A DNA stretch of 64,000 nt from Chryseobacterium echinoideorum (GCF_007474535.1 NZ_VKNW01000001.1:248001-312000); one strand, 5' to 3'; counted from the first letter of the stretch, positions 8,230 through 16,846 are shown. The notes: generated by a model from the sequence alone, not told the origin. Made by a program: numbers and translations.

Positions 8230-10197
8230 CTATTTCGCTTTCATTTTTCCATTTTTAAATCTTTCACTCGCGGTTTGATAATAAGAAATCGTCTCAGAAA
8301 CCAGTTGTGAATTTTTAGATTTGACTTCAGATAAACATTGATTCGATTTTTTCACATCAAATTGTTTTACCTTTTTTCTGTCATCAATCTGAGTGAAAAT
8401 ATTGCCTTTCAACATTCCTAAAGTTCTGTAGTTTCCGATGAAAGCACGTTCGTCGCCAATTTTAGTCTGATTAATGTCTTTTCCGTACAAACTTGTCGTG
8501 TAATTCCAACCCAAATATCCGAATAAAGTCGGCATCAAATCAATCTGAGAAGTCAGACGATTGATTTTCTCCGCTTTTTGAGGAAGATTATAAATAATGG
8601 CAGGAATATGATGTTTGTCGATATTGATTTCCCACTTTCCGGCACTGCTCGCACAATGGTCGGCAACGATGACGAACACTGTGTTTTTGAACCACGATTT
8701 TGTTTTAACATCAGCTAAAAATTTCCCCAAAGCGTAATCGGTATATTTCACAGCTCCATTTCTGTTGCCTTGCGGAAGGTTGATTTTTCCGGCTGGAAAA
8801 GTGTAAGGTTTGTGATTAGAAGTAGTCATCACAAACTGAAAAAATGGCTTGTTGAGTTTACTACTTTTATCAGCATATTTAATCGATTGTTTGTATAAAT
8901 CTTCATCGCAAATTCCCCACGCATTTTCAAAACTCACTTCATTGTCCGGAATATTGAAACGCTGTGTTTTGATTTCGTCTGACAAAGGATTTCCACGATT
9001 TCTGTCTACAATATCAAAGCCCTGTCCTCCGAAAAAATTATTCATATTGTCAAAATAACCGTCACCACCATAAATAAAATAAGGCTGATAATTTTTCTCT
9101 TTAAAAATCGTAGCCACAGAAAACAAATTCTGATTGTCTGGTCTTCTCACGATACTATTTCCAGGAGTCGGCGGAACAGACAAAGTCAAAGCTTCCATTC
9201 CACGCACAGTTCTGGTTCCGGTTGCGTATAGATTGGTAAAGAAAATACTTTCGTTAGCCAATTTATCATAGTTTGGAGTAAGATTGTCTTTGTTCCCGAA
9301 AGCTTTCAGAAAATCTCCGCTGAAACTTTCTATCGAAATCAGAATGACATTCGGGCGTTGCTCATTTTCAGATTTGGTATTTCTTGAGATGTCATCCCAT
9401 TTGTTGGAATTGTATGTTTGATTTTCCTGTAAAAGATTTTTCTTCAGAACAGAATACGCTTCTTTATCATCAATTTTCGGGTAAAAAGTTTCGTAGTCTA
9501 ATTCATTGGATTTGAAAGCGGTGAAAAATGAAAATGTTCCGTTTTTTCCTAATTCATTTAAAACTAAATTATTGGTAAAATCCGCCTGTTTGTTTTTCAA
9601 TAGTAAACTTAAAATTAAAGCTGGAATCAATACAGAAAAAAGAACAAATCGTTTGAAAATCGGTCTTTTATCTGAAAATGTATTCCTGAATATTTTTCTT
9701 TTTTGAAGGAAAACGAATGTTAAAACAATCAAGGCAACTAATACAAAAATGATTAATGGCAACGGATAAGATTCGTTGATATTGGAAATAACTTCGTAAG
9801 TATAGATCAGATAATCAACCGCAATAAAATTGAATCTCACTCCAAATTCATCCCAAAAAGGAATCTCCGCCAACAAACTGAAATAGATGACGAGAAGTAC
9901 AATCGCCAGATAAACGTATGTGAAAATCTTATCGAATCTGGAACCAATCCATCGTTTCGGAAAAACCAAAAGATAAATTGAATACAATAATAAAAATAAA
10001 GTTCCAACCGCAAAATCATAGCAAAACCCTGTGAAAAATGCCCTTGCAATATAGAGCAAATTAAAATCTAAATCTTTCGATGACCAAAACAGAAATCCAA
10101 TTCTGATAAGGGTTGCAAATAAAATATATAAACTTAAAATTGAGAATAATACAGCAAATCTGCTGGAAAATATTTTTTGAAATTTTTTAAGAATCAT
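8230..10197 (-). CDS. LTA synthase / MdoB-type membrane sulfatase (phosphoglycerol or phosphoethanolamine transferase-like)
   Basis: 655 residues. Five N-terminal membrane helices (to about residue 205) anchor a large periplasmic alkaline-phosphatase-fold domain. Motifs visible are VILISIESFSGDF (metal-binding Glu), YATGTRTVRGMEAL (candidate nucleophile Thr), FVIVADHC (metal-binding Asp-His) and KHHIPAIIY (metal-binding His). The family transfers phosphoglycerol or phosphoethanolamine to envelope glycans. In Bacteroidetes the true substrate is unknown. It lies 60 bp downstream of the histidine kinase and has its own upstream tandem repeat at 10237-10256 matching the repeat before the response regulator, which suggests it is a regulon member. 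It ends in a clear terminator. Confidence 0.87.
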   Translation of the reverse strand: MILKKFQKIFSSRFAVLFSILSLYILFATLIRIGFLFWSSKDLDFNLLYIARAFFTGFCYDFAVGTLFLLLYSIYLLVFPKRWIGSRFDKIFTYVYLAIVLLVIYFSLLAEIPFWDEFGVRFNFIAVDYLIYTYEVISNINESYPLPLIIFVLVALIVLTFVFLQKRKIFRNTFSDKRPIFKRFVLFSVLIPALILSLLLKNKQADFTNNLVLNELGKNGTFSFFTAFKSNELDYETFYPKIDDKEAYSVLKKNLLQENQTYNSNKWDDISRNTKSENEQRPNVILISIESFSGDFLKAFGNKDNLTPNYDKLANESIFFTNLYATGTRTVRGMEALTLSVPPTPGNSIVRRPDNQNLFSVATIFKEKNYQPYFIYGGDGYFDNMNNFFGGQGFDIVDRNRGNPLSDEIKTQRFNIPDNEVSFENAWGICDEDLYKQSIKYADKSSKLNKPFFQFVMTTSNHKPYTFPAGKINLPQGNRNGAVKYTDYALGKFLADVKTKSWFKNTVFVIVADHCASSAGKWEINIDKHHIPAIIYNLPQKAEKINRLTSQIDLMPTLFGYLGWNYTTSLYGKDINQTKIGDERAFIGNYRTLGMLKGNIFTQIDDRKKVKQFDVKKSNQCLSEVKSKNSQLVSETISYYQTASERFKNGKMKAK

Positions 10198-10236
10198 TAC
10201 TTTTTACGCGTTTAAAAACGTGTAAAGATGAAACTC

Positions 10237-10256
10237 AATTTAGAAGAAATTTAGAA
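10237..10256 (-). promoter_or_regulatory. Tandem 11-bp repeat, predicted OmpR-type operator of the sulfatase gene
   Basis: Minus strand reads TTCTAAATT-TC-TTCTAAATT, a perfect 9-bp direct repeat with an 11-bp period, the geometry of OmpR/PhoB-type sites. It begins 40 bp before the sulfatase start. Closely similar repeats lie before the response-regulator gene and, weaker, before the Cys-rich gene. Confidence 0.5.
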
Positions 10257-10257
10257 T

Positions 10258-11541
10258 TTATAGTTTTACCGAGAAAATATGATTATTATTTTCGAATCTG
10301 TAATCAACAGTCCAATTCTGAGATTTGCAGATTTCTTTCACAATTGCGAGTCCAAGTCCGCTTCCGTTATTGTCTTTCGAGAATCTTGAAAACCGTTTGA
10401 ACAGCAAATCTGAATTCAATTTTTCTGTTCCGGAATTAGAAACTTCAAAAACGGAATTGTTTAATTTAATAGAAATTGAACCGTTAATCGGAGTATGTCG
10501 AATAGCATTTAAAATTAAATTATTAATCAAAACTTCAGTTAACCCAATGTTTCCGTTCACTTTTATATCAGTAGAAATTTCGGTTTTTACAGAGATATTT
10601 TTTTGTTCAAAATGTTCCTGCAGAATTTCCATACTTTGATTCAGTAATTCGTCCAGATGTATTTCAGAATTCTCAAACTGATTATTTTCAATTTTTGCTA
10701 ATAATAAAAGGTTTTTATTGATTCTTGAACTTCTGGACAAAGCGCGGTTCATTTCTTCTGCAATTTGATATTGTTTCTCCGTCAAATCTTGATTTTGTAA
10801 AAGAATATCAAGTTTGTTTTTCAGAATCGCCAAAGGCGTTTGCAACTCGTGAGAAGCGTTTTCCGTAAACTCTTTCTGAGTTTTGTAAACCGAAATATTT
10901 TGTTCTATCAACTTACTTAATGATTGATTAAGTTCATCAAATTCGGAAACATCGGTTTTGGAAAATTCAATCTTAGTTTGTTGATTTAGATTGAAGGTTT
11001 TTAATTTATCTAAAGTATTTCGAAAAGGTTTCCAAACCGATTTTGAAAGTCTTCTGTTGAGGAATAACAATCCGCCGACAATCAGAATAAAAAGAATAAC
11101 CGTCGTCACCGAGATGAAAAAAATGGTTTCCTGAGATTCTTCGATATTGGTTTCTATGTTGAAACGATATGGTTTTTGATTGAGATAAATAATCTTGGAC
11201 AAACATCTGAACCTGTCGATATCTTCAAAATCCAGAAAATCGTGTGGCTTTTCTACAATGAAAATACTGTCTTTGAAATTGTCGTTTTTCTTTACATTCT
11301 GTATGTTGGTCGTTGGCTGTACATCGTTCCAGAGCTTTATAGTTTCAATTAATTTTTGTTCAGATAATTTTAAACTGTTGATTTGAGAAGATGTTTTCTC
11401 GGCAACAATTTCATTATGCTCGTCCAGTTCGTGTTTCCAAACCGCATCTACTACAAGATAATATATAGGAATACTGATGACCAGAATAATCAGGACATAA
11501 ATGATGAAGGGTTTTGTGGTTTTATTAAGTAGCGGTTTCAA
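10258..11541 (-). CDS. Sensor histidine kinase of an OmpR-type two-component system
   Basis: 427 residues with a membrane helix at about 12-32, a periplasmic sensor region of roughly 105 residues, and a second helix at about 140-162. The dimerisation box is ASHELQTPLAIL with phospho-acceptor His231. The ATPase domain has an N-box (LINNLILNAIRHTP) and a G-box (GSGLGLAIVKEI). A HAMP-like linker lies between helix 2 and the H-box. The gene starts 12 bp after the response-regulator stop, so the two are co-transcribed. The ligand is unknown; the predicted regulon (envelope sulfatase, Cys-rich metal-linked protein) hints at metal or envelope stress. Confidence 0.9.
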   Translation of the reverse strand: MKPLLNKTTKPFIIYVLIILVISIPIYYLVVDAVWKHELDEHNEIVAEKTSSQINSLKLSEQKLIETIKLWNDVQPTTNIQNVKKNDNFKDSIFIVEKPHDFLDFEDIDRFRCLSKIIYLNQKPYRFNIETNIEESQETIFFISVTTVILFILIVGGLLFLNRRLSKSVWKPFRNTLDKLKTFNLNQQTKIEFSKTDVSEFDELNQSLSKLIEQNISVYKTQKEFTENASHELQTPLAILKNKLDILLQNQDLTEKQYQIAEEMNRALSRSSRINKNLLLLAKIENNQFENSEIHLDELLNQSMEILQEHFEQKNISVKTEISTDIKVNGNIGLTEVLINNLILNAIRHTPINGSISIKLNNSVFEVSNSGTEKLNSDLLFKRFSRFSKDNNGSGLGLAIVKEICKSQNWTVDYRFENNNHIFSVKL

Positions 11542-11553
11542 ATCAGTTGTAAG

Positions 11554-12231
11554 TTAAGAATTTTCCCATTTGTAGCCTGTTCCATACACAGTTTTCAGAT
11601 AAGGCTCACAGCCTGCGTCATTTAGCTTTTTCTTCAGATTTTTAACATGCGCATACACAAAGTCGTGATTATCCAACATATCTGCAAAATCTCCGGAAAG
11701 ATGCTCAGCTAAGGTACTTTTTGAAATGACTTTGTTTTTATTTCCGATAAAATAAATCAGCAAATCAAACTCTTTTTTAGTCAATGCAATCACTTCATTA
11801 TTAACGGAAACTGTTTTTGACAAAAGGTCAATTTGTAATTCATTTTGAGTAATGACATTAGAATTATTGAATTGCTTCCTACGAATAATAGAATAAATTC
11901 TCGCCATCAATTCGGACAAATGAAATGGCTTTGTGAGATAATCGTCTGCACCCAATTGCAAGCCTTTAATTTTATCATCCAAGGCATTTTTTGCTGAAAC
12001 TATGATAACACCGTCTTGTTTATTTTGAGATTTCAATTCTTCCAAAATTTTGAGTCCGTTGCCGTCAGGAAGCATAATGTCTAGAATAATACAATCGTAC
12101 TGAAACGTTTCTATTTTATACATTGCTTCAGTGAAAGTCTCTGCAAACTCACACAGATAGTTTTCTTCGGAAAGGTATTCTGCAACACTTTTCGCCAATT
12201 CGGTTTCGTCTTCTATAATTAGGGTTTTCAT
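11554..12231 (-). CDS. OmpR/PhoB-family response regulator
   Basis: 225 residues: an N-terminal receiver domain with acidic pocket (IIEDE), phospho-acceptor Asp51 in IILDIMLPDGNG, and the conserved Lys in LTKPF. A C-terminal winged helix follows (KEFDLLIYF, ending in YLKTVYGTGYKW). It is first in an operon with the histidine kinase. A tandem 11-bp repeat lies 55 bp upstream and probably serves autoregulation. Close relatives include CusR/CopR and RprY-type regulators; I cannot choose between them from sequence alone. Confidence 0.92.
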   Translation of the reverse strand: MKTLIIEDETELAKSVAEYLSEENYLCEFAETFTEAMYKIETFQYDCIILDIMLPDGNGLKILEELKSQNKQDGVIIVSAKNALDDKIKGLQLGADDYLTKPFHLSELMARIYSIIRRKQFNNSNVITQNELQIDLLSKTVSVNNEVIALTKKEFDLLIYFIGNKNKVISKSTLAEHLSGDFADMLDNHDFVYAHVKNLKKKLNDAGCEPYLKTVYGTGYKWENS

Positions 12232-12285
12232 TAGTAATTATTTTTTAATTAAATCTAAGTTTTTAGCCAGCTAATTTATATTTCG

Positions 12286-12305
12286 AATTTAGAAGAAATT
12301 TTGAA
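12286..12305 (-). promoter_or_regulatory. Tandem 11-bp repeat, predicted autoregulatory OmpR-type site
   Basis: Minus strand TTCAAAATT-TC-TTCTAAATT. It keeps the 11-bp period and has one mismatch between half sites. It lies 55 bp upstream of the response-regulator start codon. Confidence 0.5.
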
Positions 12306-12405
12306 CTTGTTCTAAACTTTTTTCTGAACAATCTTTTATCCTTTAAATTATCTGCCTTCAAAACTTCTGTGAAATTATTGTCAGAAATTTCAACATTTAG
12401 AGCAT

Positions 12406-12627
12406 TCATCTTGTGTTTTCTATTGCCCAAATCTTCAGAAATGAATTTTTACTTTCAAAATAAACTGCTGATTCGTTCGGTAAAACAATGGCAAATCTAA
12501 TGTTTATCGTCACTTCCGCATTTTTGTGTACATTCGTTTGATAAACCAGGATTTGAAGTTGAAAGTTTGCGTCGGCAATCGATGAACCGCCATTTTTGAT
12601 GAGTGGAATTTGACTAACAATTTTCAT
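12406..12627 (-). CDS. Small hypothetical protein (73 aa)
   Basis: I do not recognise this protein. It reads like a folded beta-rich domain (FQLQILVYQT, VTINIRFAIVLP), has no signal peptide or Cys, and is on the same strand as the response-regulator operon. Its stop codon overlaps the ATG of a 48-codon frame (12263-12409) in an ATGA arrangement, but that second frame contains the OmpR-type operator and is probably not a gene. It could also be the remains of a larger gene. Confidence 0.35.
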   Translation of the reverse strand: MKIVSQIPLIKNGGSSIADANFQLQILVYQTNVHKNAEVTINIRFAIVLPNESAVYFESKNSFLKIWAIENTR

Positions 12628-12996
12628 TGTTGACTTTTATCAGTATTTTGCTTGTTATAAACTAAAGTTACCTATCTGTTTGGTAGCTGTAGGCTATATT
12701 GTGGAATGTTGTAAACACTCTAAACAATATAATAATCTACAGTAATATTATTTGAACGGTTATACAGTTGCTTGATCTTTTTATAGTAATTAAGAATAAA
12801 TTCAAGTAAAACCTATAGAGAATCAAGAAGCATAAATCATAGACGACATAATTATTGTATTATAATCGTTAACCTAAATAAAAATGGCGCCCACTGTCTT
12901 TAGTTGATGTCATTTTAAATTTGTGACATTGATGCAGGTATGTCAAACACTTTAGTCGATGATTTAATCCGTTTGGGGTCAAATTAAACAAGAATT
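12628..12996. other. Intergenic region with a degraded repeat
   Basis: About 370 bases of AT-rich sequence. It contains AAAATGGCGCCCACTGTCTT at 12881-12900 followed by AGTTGATGTCATTTT and ATTTGTGAC, which aligns with the hairpin and the start of repeat copy 1 near 5.88 kb but has lost most stem pairing. Nothing else is recognised here. Confidence 0.45.
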
Positions 12997-13590
12997 CTAC
13001 TGCTCATTTTTAATATCTGAATATCTAAAAATCTTAGGCTTCATTTTTCTAAAAATCCAGAAAAACAATAGACCATTCAAAACACCAAGAAATATCGGAA
13101 CTATAACATCACTAGGATAGTGTACGCCAAGGTAAATTCTGCTGTAGGAAACAAAAAATGCCCAAGGAAATAGAACGTATGGCATCCATCGTATGTTTTT
13201 ATAAGTTACTATACTCAGGTAAGTGGCAAGTGAAAAAACATTTAAAGTATGTGCAGATACAAAACCATATTGACCGCCTGTATAACCATTGACATAATGC
13301 AGAAGATTTTGCAATCCTTTTTGGTGACTTGGTCTTAGTCTTTCAAAAATTGGACGAATAATGGATGCTGCTAATTGGTCGCTCACAGTTATCAATGGTA
13401 AAATGAGGATAATCAGCCACCAGCTTTGTTTTTTATATTTTAAAATTAAAACGATTAAAATGGAAAGGTAAAATGGGATCCAGCTTAGTTTTCCGCTTGC
13501 AAACCACATCAATTGATCCAAAAAATCTGTATGATGACCATTGATCCATAAAAGGATTTCTGTGTCAATTTTTAATATAAAGTCTTTCAT
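12997..13590 (-). CDS. PAP2-family membrane phosphatase in the fluoride operon
   Basis: 197 residues with about six hydrophobic segments. PAP2 motifs are R-x6-RP (RPIFERLRP), a variant SAH in place of PSGH (YGFVSAHTLN), and SR-x5-H-x3-D (SRIYLGVHYPSD). The family includes undecaprenyl-pyrophosphate and lipid-phosphate phosphatases. The gene starts 7 bp after the DUF190 stop, so it is very probably expressed from the fluoride-riboswitch leader together with the CLC antiporter. Fluoride inhibits many phosphatases, so a link is plausible but inferred. Confidence 0.87.
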   Translation of the reverse strand: MKDFILKIDTEILLWINGHHTDFLDQLMWFASGKLSWIPFYLSILIVLILKYKKQSWWLIILILPLITVSDQLAASIIRPIFERLRPSHQKGLQNLLHYVNGYTGGQYGFVSAHTLNVFSLATYLSIVTYKNIRWMPYVLFPWAFFVSYSRIYLGVHYPSDVIVPIFLGVLNGLLFFWIFRKMKPKIFRYSDIKNEQ

Positions 13591-13597
13591 CTTATTT

Positions 13598-13954
13598 TCA
13601 GTTAGAATCGTAATTAAATTTATGATTATTGATAAGTATTAAATGTGTTGCCCTTAAAAGCTCTGCGTTTTCATTCAAGAAAATTTTTAATTTATTATAG
13701 TCATCAATCAACTCTAAACAAACAGGGTTTTCAGATGAAGGGATTTCAGAAATATTATATTGAATACGGCCACTGCTTAAATATCCGCTTTTTGCAGTAA
13801 AAATATTGGCTTGCTTGATAGAACTTTGCTTGGCCTTTTTCAAAAGATAATCTCCTAAATTATTATTCCAAATTCTTCTCCAAAAGTTCTGCCCTGTTAC
13901 TGATTGTCCGTATCGGAAATATATTTTTACGATGGCTAAATTTTCTGTATGCAT
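13598..13954 (-). CDS. DUF190-family (PII-like) protein linked to fluoride export
   Basis: 118 residues from the preferred ATG at 13954 (MHTENLAIVKIYF), which has an A-rich leader. An earlier in-frame ATG at 13975 overlaps the CLC gene by 11 bp. The pattern VKIYFRYGQS, then a long helix (YLLKKAKQSSIKQANIF), then PVCLELIDDYNKLKIFL matches the DUF190 family, which has a PII-like fold and is often encoded with CrcB/Fluc or CLC-F fluoride exporters. Its biochemical role is not established. It lies between the CLC and PAP2 genes with almost no spacing. Confidence 0.7.
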   Translation of the reverse strand: MHTENLAIVKIYFRYGQSVTGQNFWRRIWNNNLGDYLLKKAKQSSIKQANIFTAKSGYLSSGRIQYNISEIPSSENPVCLELIDDYNKLKIFLNENAELLRATHLILINNHKFNYDSN

Positions 13955-13964
13955 TGTTTTAGTT

Positions 13965-15269
13965 TTAAAGTTCATTTAATCTTTTTCCGGTATAACTTCC
14001 AAACCTGTTGTGTTTAGGTTCGCCAATCATCTGTCTACCATAGATACTGTTATGCCCTGAAAATAGATAAGCAACTACGCACGCAATAGCAACATAAACG
14101 CTGCAATCACTCCCGAAAAGTTCGATTGCCATAATACTGCAAGCCAACGGTGTATTGGTGGCACCTGCAAAAACCGCTACAAAGCCCATTCCTGCCAAAA
14201 GCCCTGTTGGTAACGGAATAAAATAGCCCAATGCATTTCCCAATTCAGCTCCGATAAAAAATAAAGGTGTAACCTCACCACCTTTAAATCCTGCTGCTAA
14301 AGTAACAATGGTGAAAATCATTTTTAATGCAAAATCGTAGGCAGGTAATTGCTGTTCAAAAGACGAAACAATAGTAGGAATTCCTAACCCAATATATTTT
14401 GTAGTTCCTAAAGCCCAAACTGCGGTTGCAACTAAAATACCTCCAACCAAAGGTCTTAATGGAGGATAAGAGATTTTTGCTTTAAAAATTTTGCTTACTT
14501 GATGAATGGTTTTGCTGAAAAGAGCAGCACATAGCCCGAAGGCTATACCCGCAGTAATTGCATAAAGACCATTTAAAAAAGAAAAATCAGGAATGGTCGG
14601 AATATGATAATGAGTATGCCCGGTTTTCCAAAGTTTTGTGACCAAGTCTGCGATGATTGCCGATGCAAATGCAGGAAAAATCGAATCATATTTAAGTCTT
14701 CCAATCAAAAAGACTTCTAACCCAAAAATCGCTCCAGCCAACGGTGTTCCGAATACAGAAGCAAAACCTGCGGCAATGGCAGAGATTATCAGAACTTTTC
14801 TTTCATTTGGATCGAGTTTTAGTGGTTTTGTAAATTGGTCGGCAATAGATCCTGCCATTTGTATTGCAGTTCCTTCTCTTCCGGCAGATCCTCCAAAAAG
14901 ATGTGTCGCGAGTGTACCGAGATAAACAAATGGTGCCATACGAAATGGTATAATCTCTTTAGGGTCGTGAATGGTATCGATCAATAGGTTGTTGCCGGCT
15001 TCTACTTCTTTGCCGAATTGATGATAGATGTATCCAATCACGAAACCGGCTATGGGAAGAAGGGCAATTAACCAAAGGTGATTTTCCCGAAAATCAGTAA
15101 CCCAGCCTAATGTTTCTAAAAATAATGCGGACGCAGTTCCGATACAAGATCCAAGAATAAGGCTAATCAATAACCATTTGATGACATAGGGAAGGATTGG
15201 GTAAGCTCTAAAAAATGCTTTTGTTCTAATAAGGGATCTCTGCCCTTTAGATTTTTGATAATGACGCAT
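13965..15269 (-). CDS. CLC-type antiporter, probable fluoride-specific CLC-F
   Basis: 434 residues with about ten or more membrane helices and the CLC ion-path motifs. The first filter motif, GSGIP in chloride CLCs, is GNNLL here, and the GREGP motif is GREGT. Both variants are features of the fluoride/proton antiporter clade. The gene follows a fluoride riboswitch and is followed by DUF190, which supports fluoride as substrate. It exports fluoride across the cytoplasmic membrane. It is the first gene of the CLC-DUF190-PAP2 operon. Confidence 0.87.
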   Translation of the reverse strand: MRHYQKSKGQRSLIRTKAFFRAYPILPYVIKWLLISLILGSCIGTASALFLETLGWVTDFRENHLWLIALLPIAGFVIGYIYHQFGKEVEAGNNLLIDTIHDPKEIIPFRMAPFVYLGTLATHLFGGSAGREGTAIQMAGSIADQFTKPLKLDPNERKVLIISAIAAGFASVFGTPLAGAIFGLEVFLIGRLKYDSIFPAFASAIIADLVTKLWKTGHTHYHIPTIPDFSFLNGLYAITAGIAFGLCAALFSKTIHQVSKIFKAKISYPPLRPLVGGILVATAVWALGTTKYIGLGIPTIVSSFEQQLPAYDFALKMIFTIVTLAAGFKGGEVTPLFFIGAELGNALGYFIPLPTGLLAGMGFVAVFAGATNTPLACSIMAIELFGSDCSVYVAIACVVAYLFSGHNSIYGRQMIGEPKHNRFGSYTGKRLNEL

Positions 15270-15276
15270 AATATAT

Positions 15277-15311
15277 CCTGATTAAATGTTGAACATTCAA
15301 TTTTAATCAGG
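15277..15311 (-). promoter_or_regulatory. Expression-platform hairpin of the fluoride riboswitch
   Basis: CCTGATTAAA and TTTAATCAGG form a perfect 10-bp stem, with a further TTGAA/TTCAA pairing inside the loop. Its 5' arm overlaps the 3' end of the riboswitch core (the GGCGCC-T part) and its 3' end lies only 7 bases from the CLC start codon. With no T-run after it, translation control is more likely than termination. Confidence 0.6.
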
Positions 15312-15360
15312 CGCCATCAGCTTTTTAGGGCGGTTGGGTAAGGGAGACACCATTCCCTTT
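15305..15360 (-). ncRNA. Fluoride riboswitch (crcB motif)
   Basis: Reading the minus strand, AGGGA-ATGGTGTC-TCCCT forms the first stem-loop. It is followed by CCCAACCGCCC, a short A-rich loop and GCTGATGGCGCC. The loop GGTGTC can pair with GGCGCC to make the pseudoknot that defines this class, and the GCTGATGGC string is diagnostic. The downstream genes are a CLC-F type antiporter and DUF190. A -7 box TATCTTTG (15379-15372) lies just upstream, inside the 26-bp gap after the previous gene. Confidence 0.85.
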
Positions 15361-15371
15361 TTTTGAATAAT

Positions 15372-15379
15372 CAAAGATA
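15372..15379 (-). promoter_or_regulatory. -7 box of the fluoride operon
   Basis: TATCTTTG on the minus strand fits the Bacteroidetes TAnnTTTG consensus. It would start transcription just before the riboswitch core. I do not see a good -33 TTG. Confidence 0.5.
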
Positions 15380-15386
15380 ATAAAAA

Positions 15387-15860
15387 TCAATGACCTAAGA
15401 CATAGTCTTTAAGAATTTCTGCTATTCCAAGCTCACAATTGATTCTGTTCCTTTCACTCATTGCAGGGAATGGAACACTTTTGATAAATAAGACTTCTGA
15501 TAATTTTGCTCTTTCTATAGCCATTAAAACAAATTTTTCAATATCTTTCATTATAATGATAATACATTTGGGACGGTGTGTTCTTAATCTTTTCGAAAGC
15601 GAGTCAACATTTTCAGAACGTTGTTTATTTCTGATTATCATATCCTTTCTGTCAATTTCTTCAGTCACCAAATATTCAATTTTGCATTTTATTTCCTCAA
15701 AAAATGCTAAAAAATCAATATCAGTTTCAAAGTTACCAAATTGCATTTCAAAGGCTGACTTTACGCTCCTGTACAAAGGTGTATTGCATTTGTAAAAAGA
15801 TTTTGTATCAGAAGATTTTGCTTCAGTGATCAGTAAGATTTCTGTTGCCATTTCAAACAT
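15387..15860 (-). CDS. Hypothetical protein, possibly uracil-DNA-glycosylase-like fold
   Basis: 157 residues, with a second possible start at 15851 (MATEILLITEAKS). It is soluble with no signal. The layout FLAFFEEIKCKIEYL, then LRTHRPKCIIIIMKDIEKFV, then SVPFPAMSERNR recalls a family of UDG-superfamily-like hypothetical proteins, but I cannot see a convincing catalytic motif, so the match is tentative. It lies 20 bp after the YncE-like gene on the same strand, and its stop is 26 bp from the fluoride-operon leader. Confidence 0.6.
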   Translation of the reverse strand: MFEMATEILLITEAKSSDTKSFYKCNTPLYRSVKSAFEMQFGNFETDIDFLAFFEEIKCKIEYLVTEEIDRKDMIIRNKQRSENVDSLSKRLRTHRPKCIIIIMKDIEKFVLMAIERAKLSEVLFIKSVPFPAMSERNRINCELGIAEILKDYVLGH

Positions 15861-15880
15861 TAATATTTATTATCACCTGA

Positions 15881-16846
15881 TCATTTCATTGACTGAACGA
15901 TCTTATAGTTAGCCATACTGACCTTATCCACACTTAGATCGTTGTTCAATACATAAAAGAACTTCCCGTCTTTTGAAAAAACGATGGCTTGTCTTGGTTC
16001 TTTAAAACCTTTAATCGTTTGGATGTTCTTATTGGTTTTAACATCGACCACTGAAATAGTATTATCAATCTTGTTACCACTCAGCACAAGTTTTCCGTCC
16101 GGTGACAGACTTGCTCCGTAATTATCCTTACCAACCTGAATACGATGAATAATGTTTTTGCTGGCTATGTCCACCATAAGCAGCTCATTTGTTCCACTGT
16201 TCGCTGCATATAAGGTTTTACCGTCTTTACTGATCGAGATTGCCCGGATCTTATTGAAGCCCTCCATTTCTCCTTCTATTTTTAGCGTTTTAACATCAAC
16301 AATCGTGATATGGTCGTTTCCAAAATTGGTCACATAGAGTTTTGTGTTATCAGGATTAAATTTTACTCCCTGTCTGGGCTGATGGAAGCCCGTAATGATA
16401 TTCTTGACTTCAGATGTTCCTGGATTGACCAATGTTACCGTATTGGCTGCTTCATTGTTGATAAACAGCTGTTTTCCATCGTTTGAGATAGCAGTCCCAA
16501 AGGCACCATAGCCAACCGGATATTTTTTAATCAGCTGATAATTGTCAGAATCATAAACCATCAGATATCCAAGACTACTATCGGTAATGTAAATTAGCTT
16601 TCCATCCGGAGAGAAAAGAATATTTCTGGGATTAACAAAGCCTTTGATGGTGGTTTTTAACTCGGCTTTGGATAGGTCATAAATTTTAATTTCTGTAGAA
16701 TCGCTGTAAGATGCCACCGCTATTTTTTCATCAGGGCTAACCGCAAGTGAATTATTTTTAATATCCCCATCGAATGGAACTTGTGCGAATGCTTTTATTG
16801 TAAAGCTTAAAAGTATCAGTGAAATTTTAAATGGTAGTGATTTCAT
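15881..16846 (-). CDS. YncE-like secreted beta-propeller (YVTN repeats)
   Basis: 321 residues with a signal peptide (to AFAQ, residue 22) and about seven YVTN-type repeats of roughly 40 residues (for example LYVTNFGNDHITIVDVKT, LYAANSGTNELLMVDIAS). This gives a seven-bladed propeller in the periplasm or at the surface. Members are often encoded near metal-related genes but the ligand is not known. It is upstream of the UDG-like gene and downstream of YeiH, all on the minus strand. Confidence 0.85.
   Translation of the reverse strand: MKSLPFKISLILLSFTIKAFAQVPFDGDIKNNSLAVSPDEKIAVASYSDSTEIKIYDLSKAELKTTIKGFVNPRNILFSPDGKLIYITDSSLGYLMVYDSDNYQLIKKYPVGYGAFGTAISNDGKQLFINNEAANTVTLVNPGTSEVKNIITGFHQPRQGVKFNPDNTKLYVTNFGNDHITIVDVKTLKIEGEMEGFNKIRAISISKDGKTLYAANSGTNELLMVDIASKNIIHRIQVGKDNYGASLSPDGKLVLSGNKIDNTISVVDVKTNKNIQTIKGFKEPRQAIVFSKDGKFFYVLNNDLSVDKVSMANYKIVQSMK

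Noticed and set aside
12263-12409. 48-codon minus-strand frame overlapping the 73-aa ORF by ATGA
   Set aside because: It contains the predicted OmpR-type operator and the response-regulator promoter region, and its product is Lys/Phe-rich without family resemblance.
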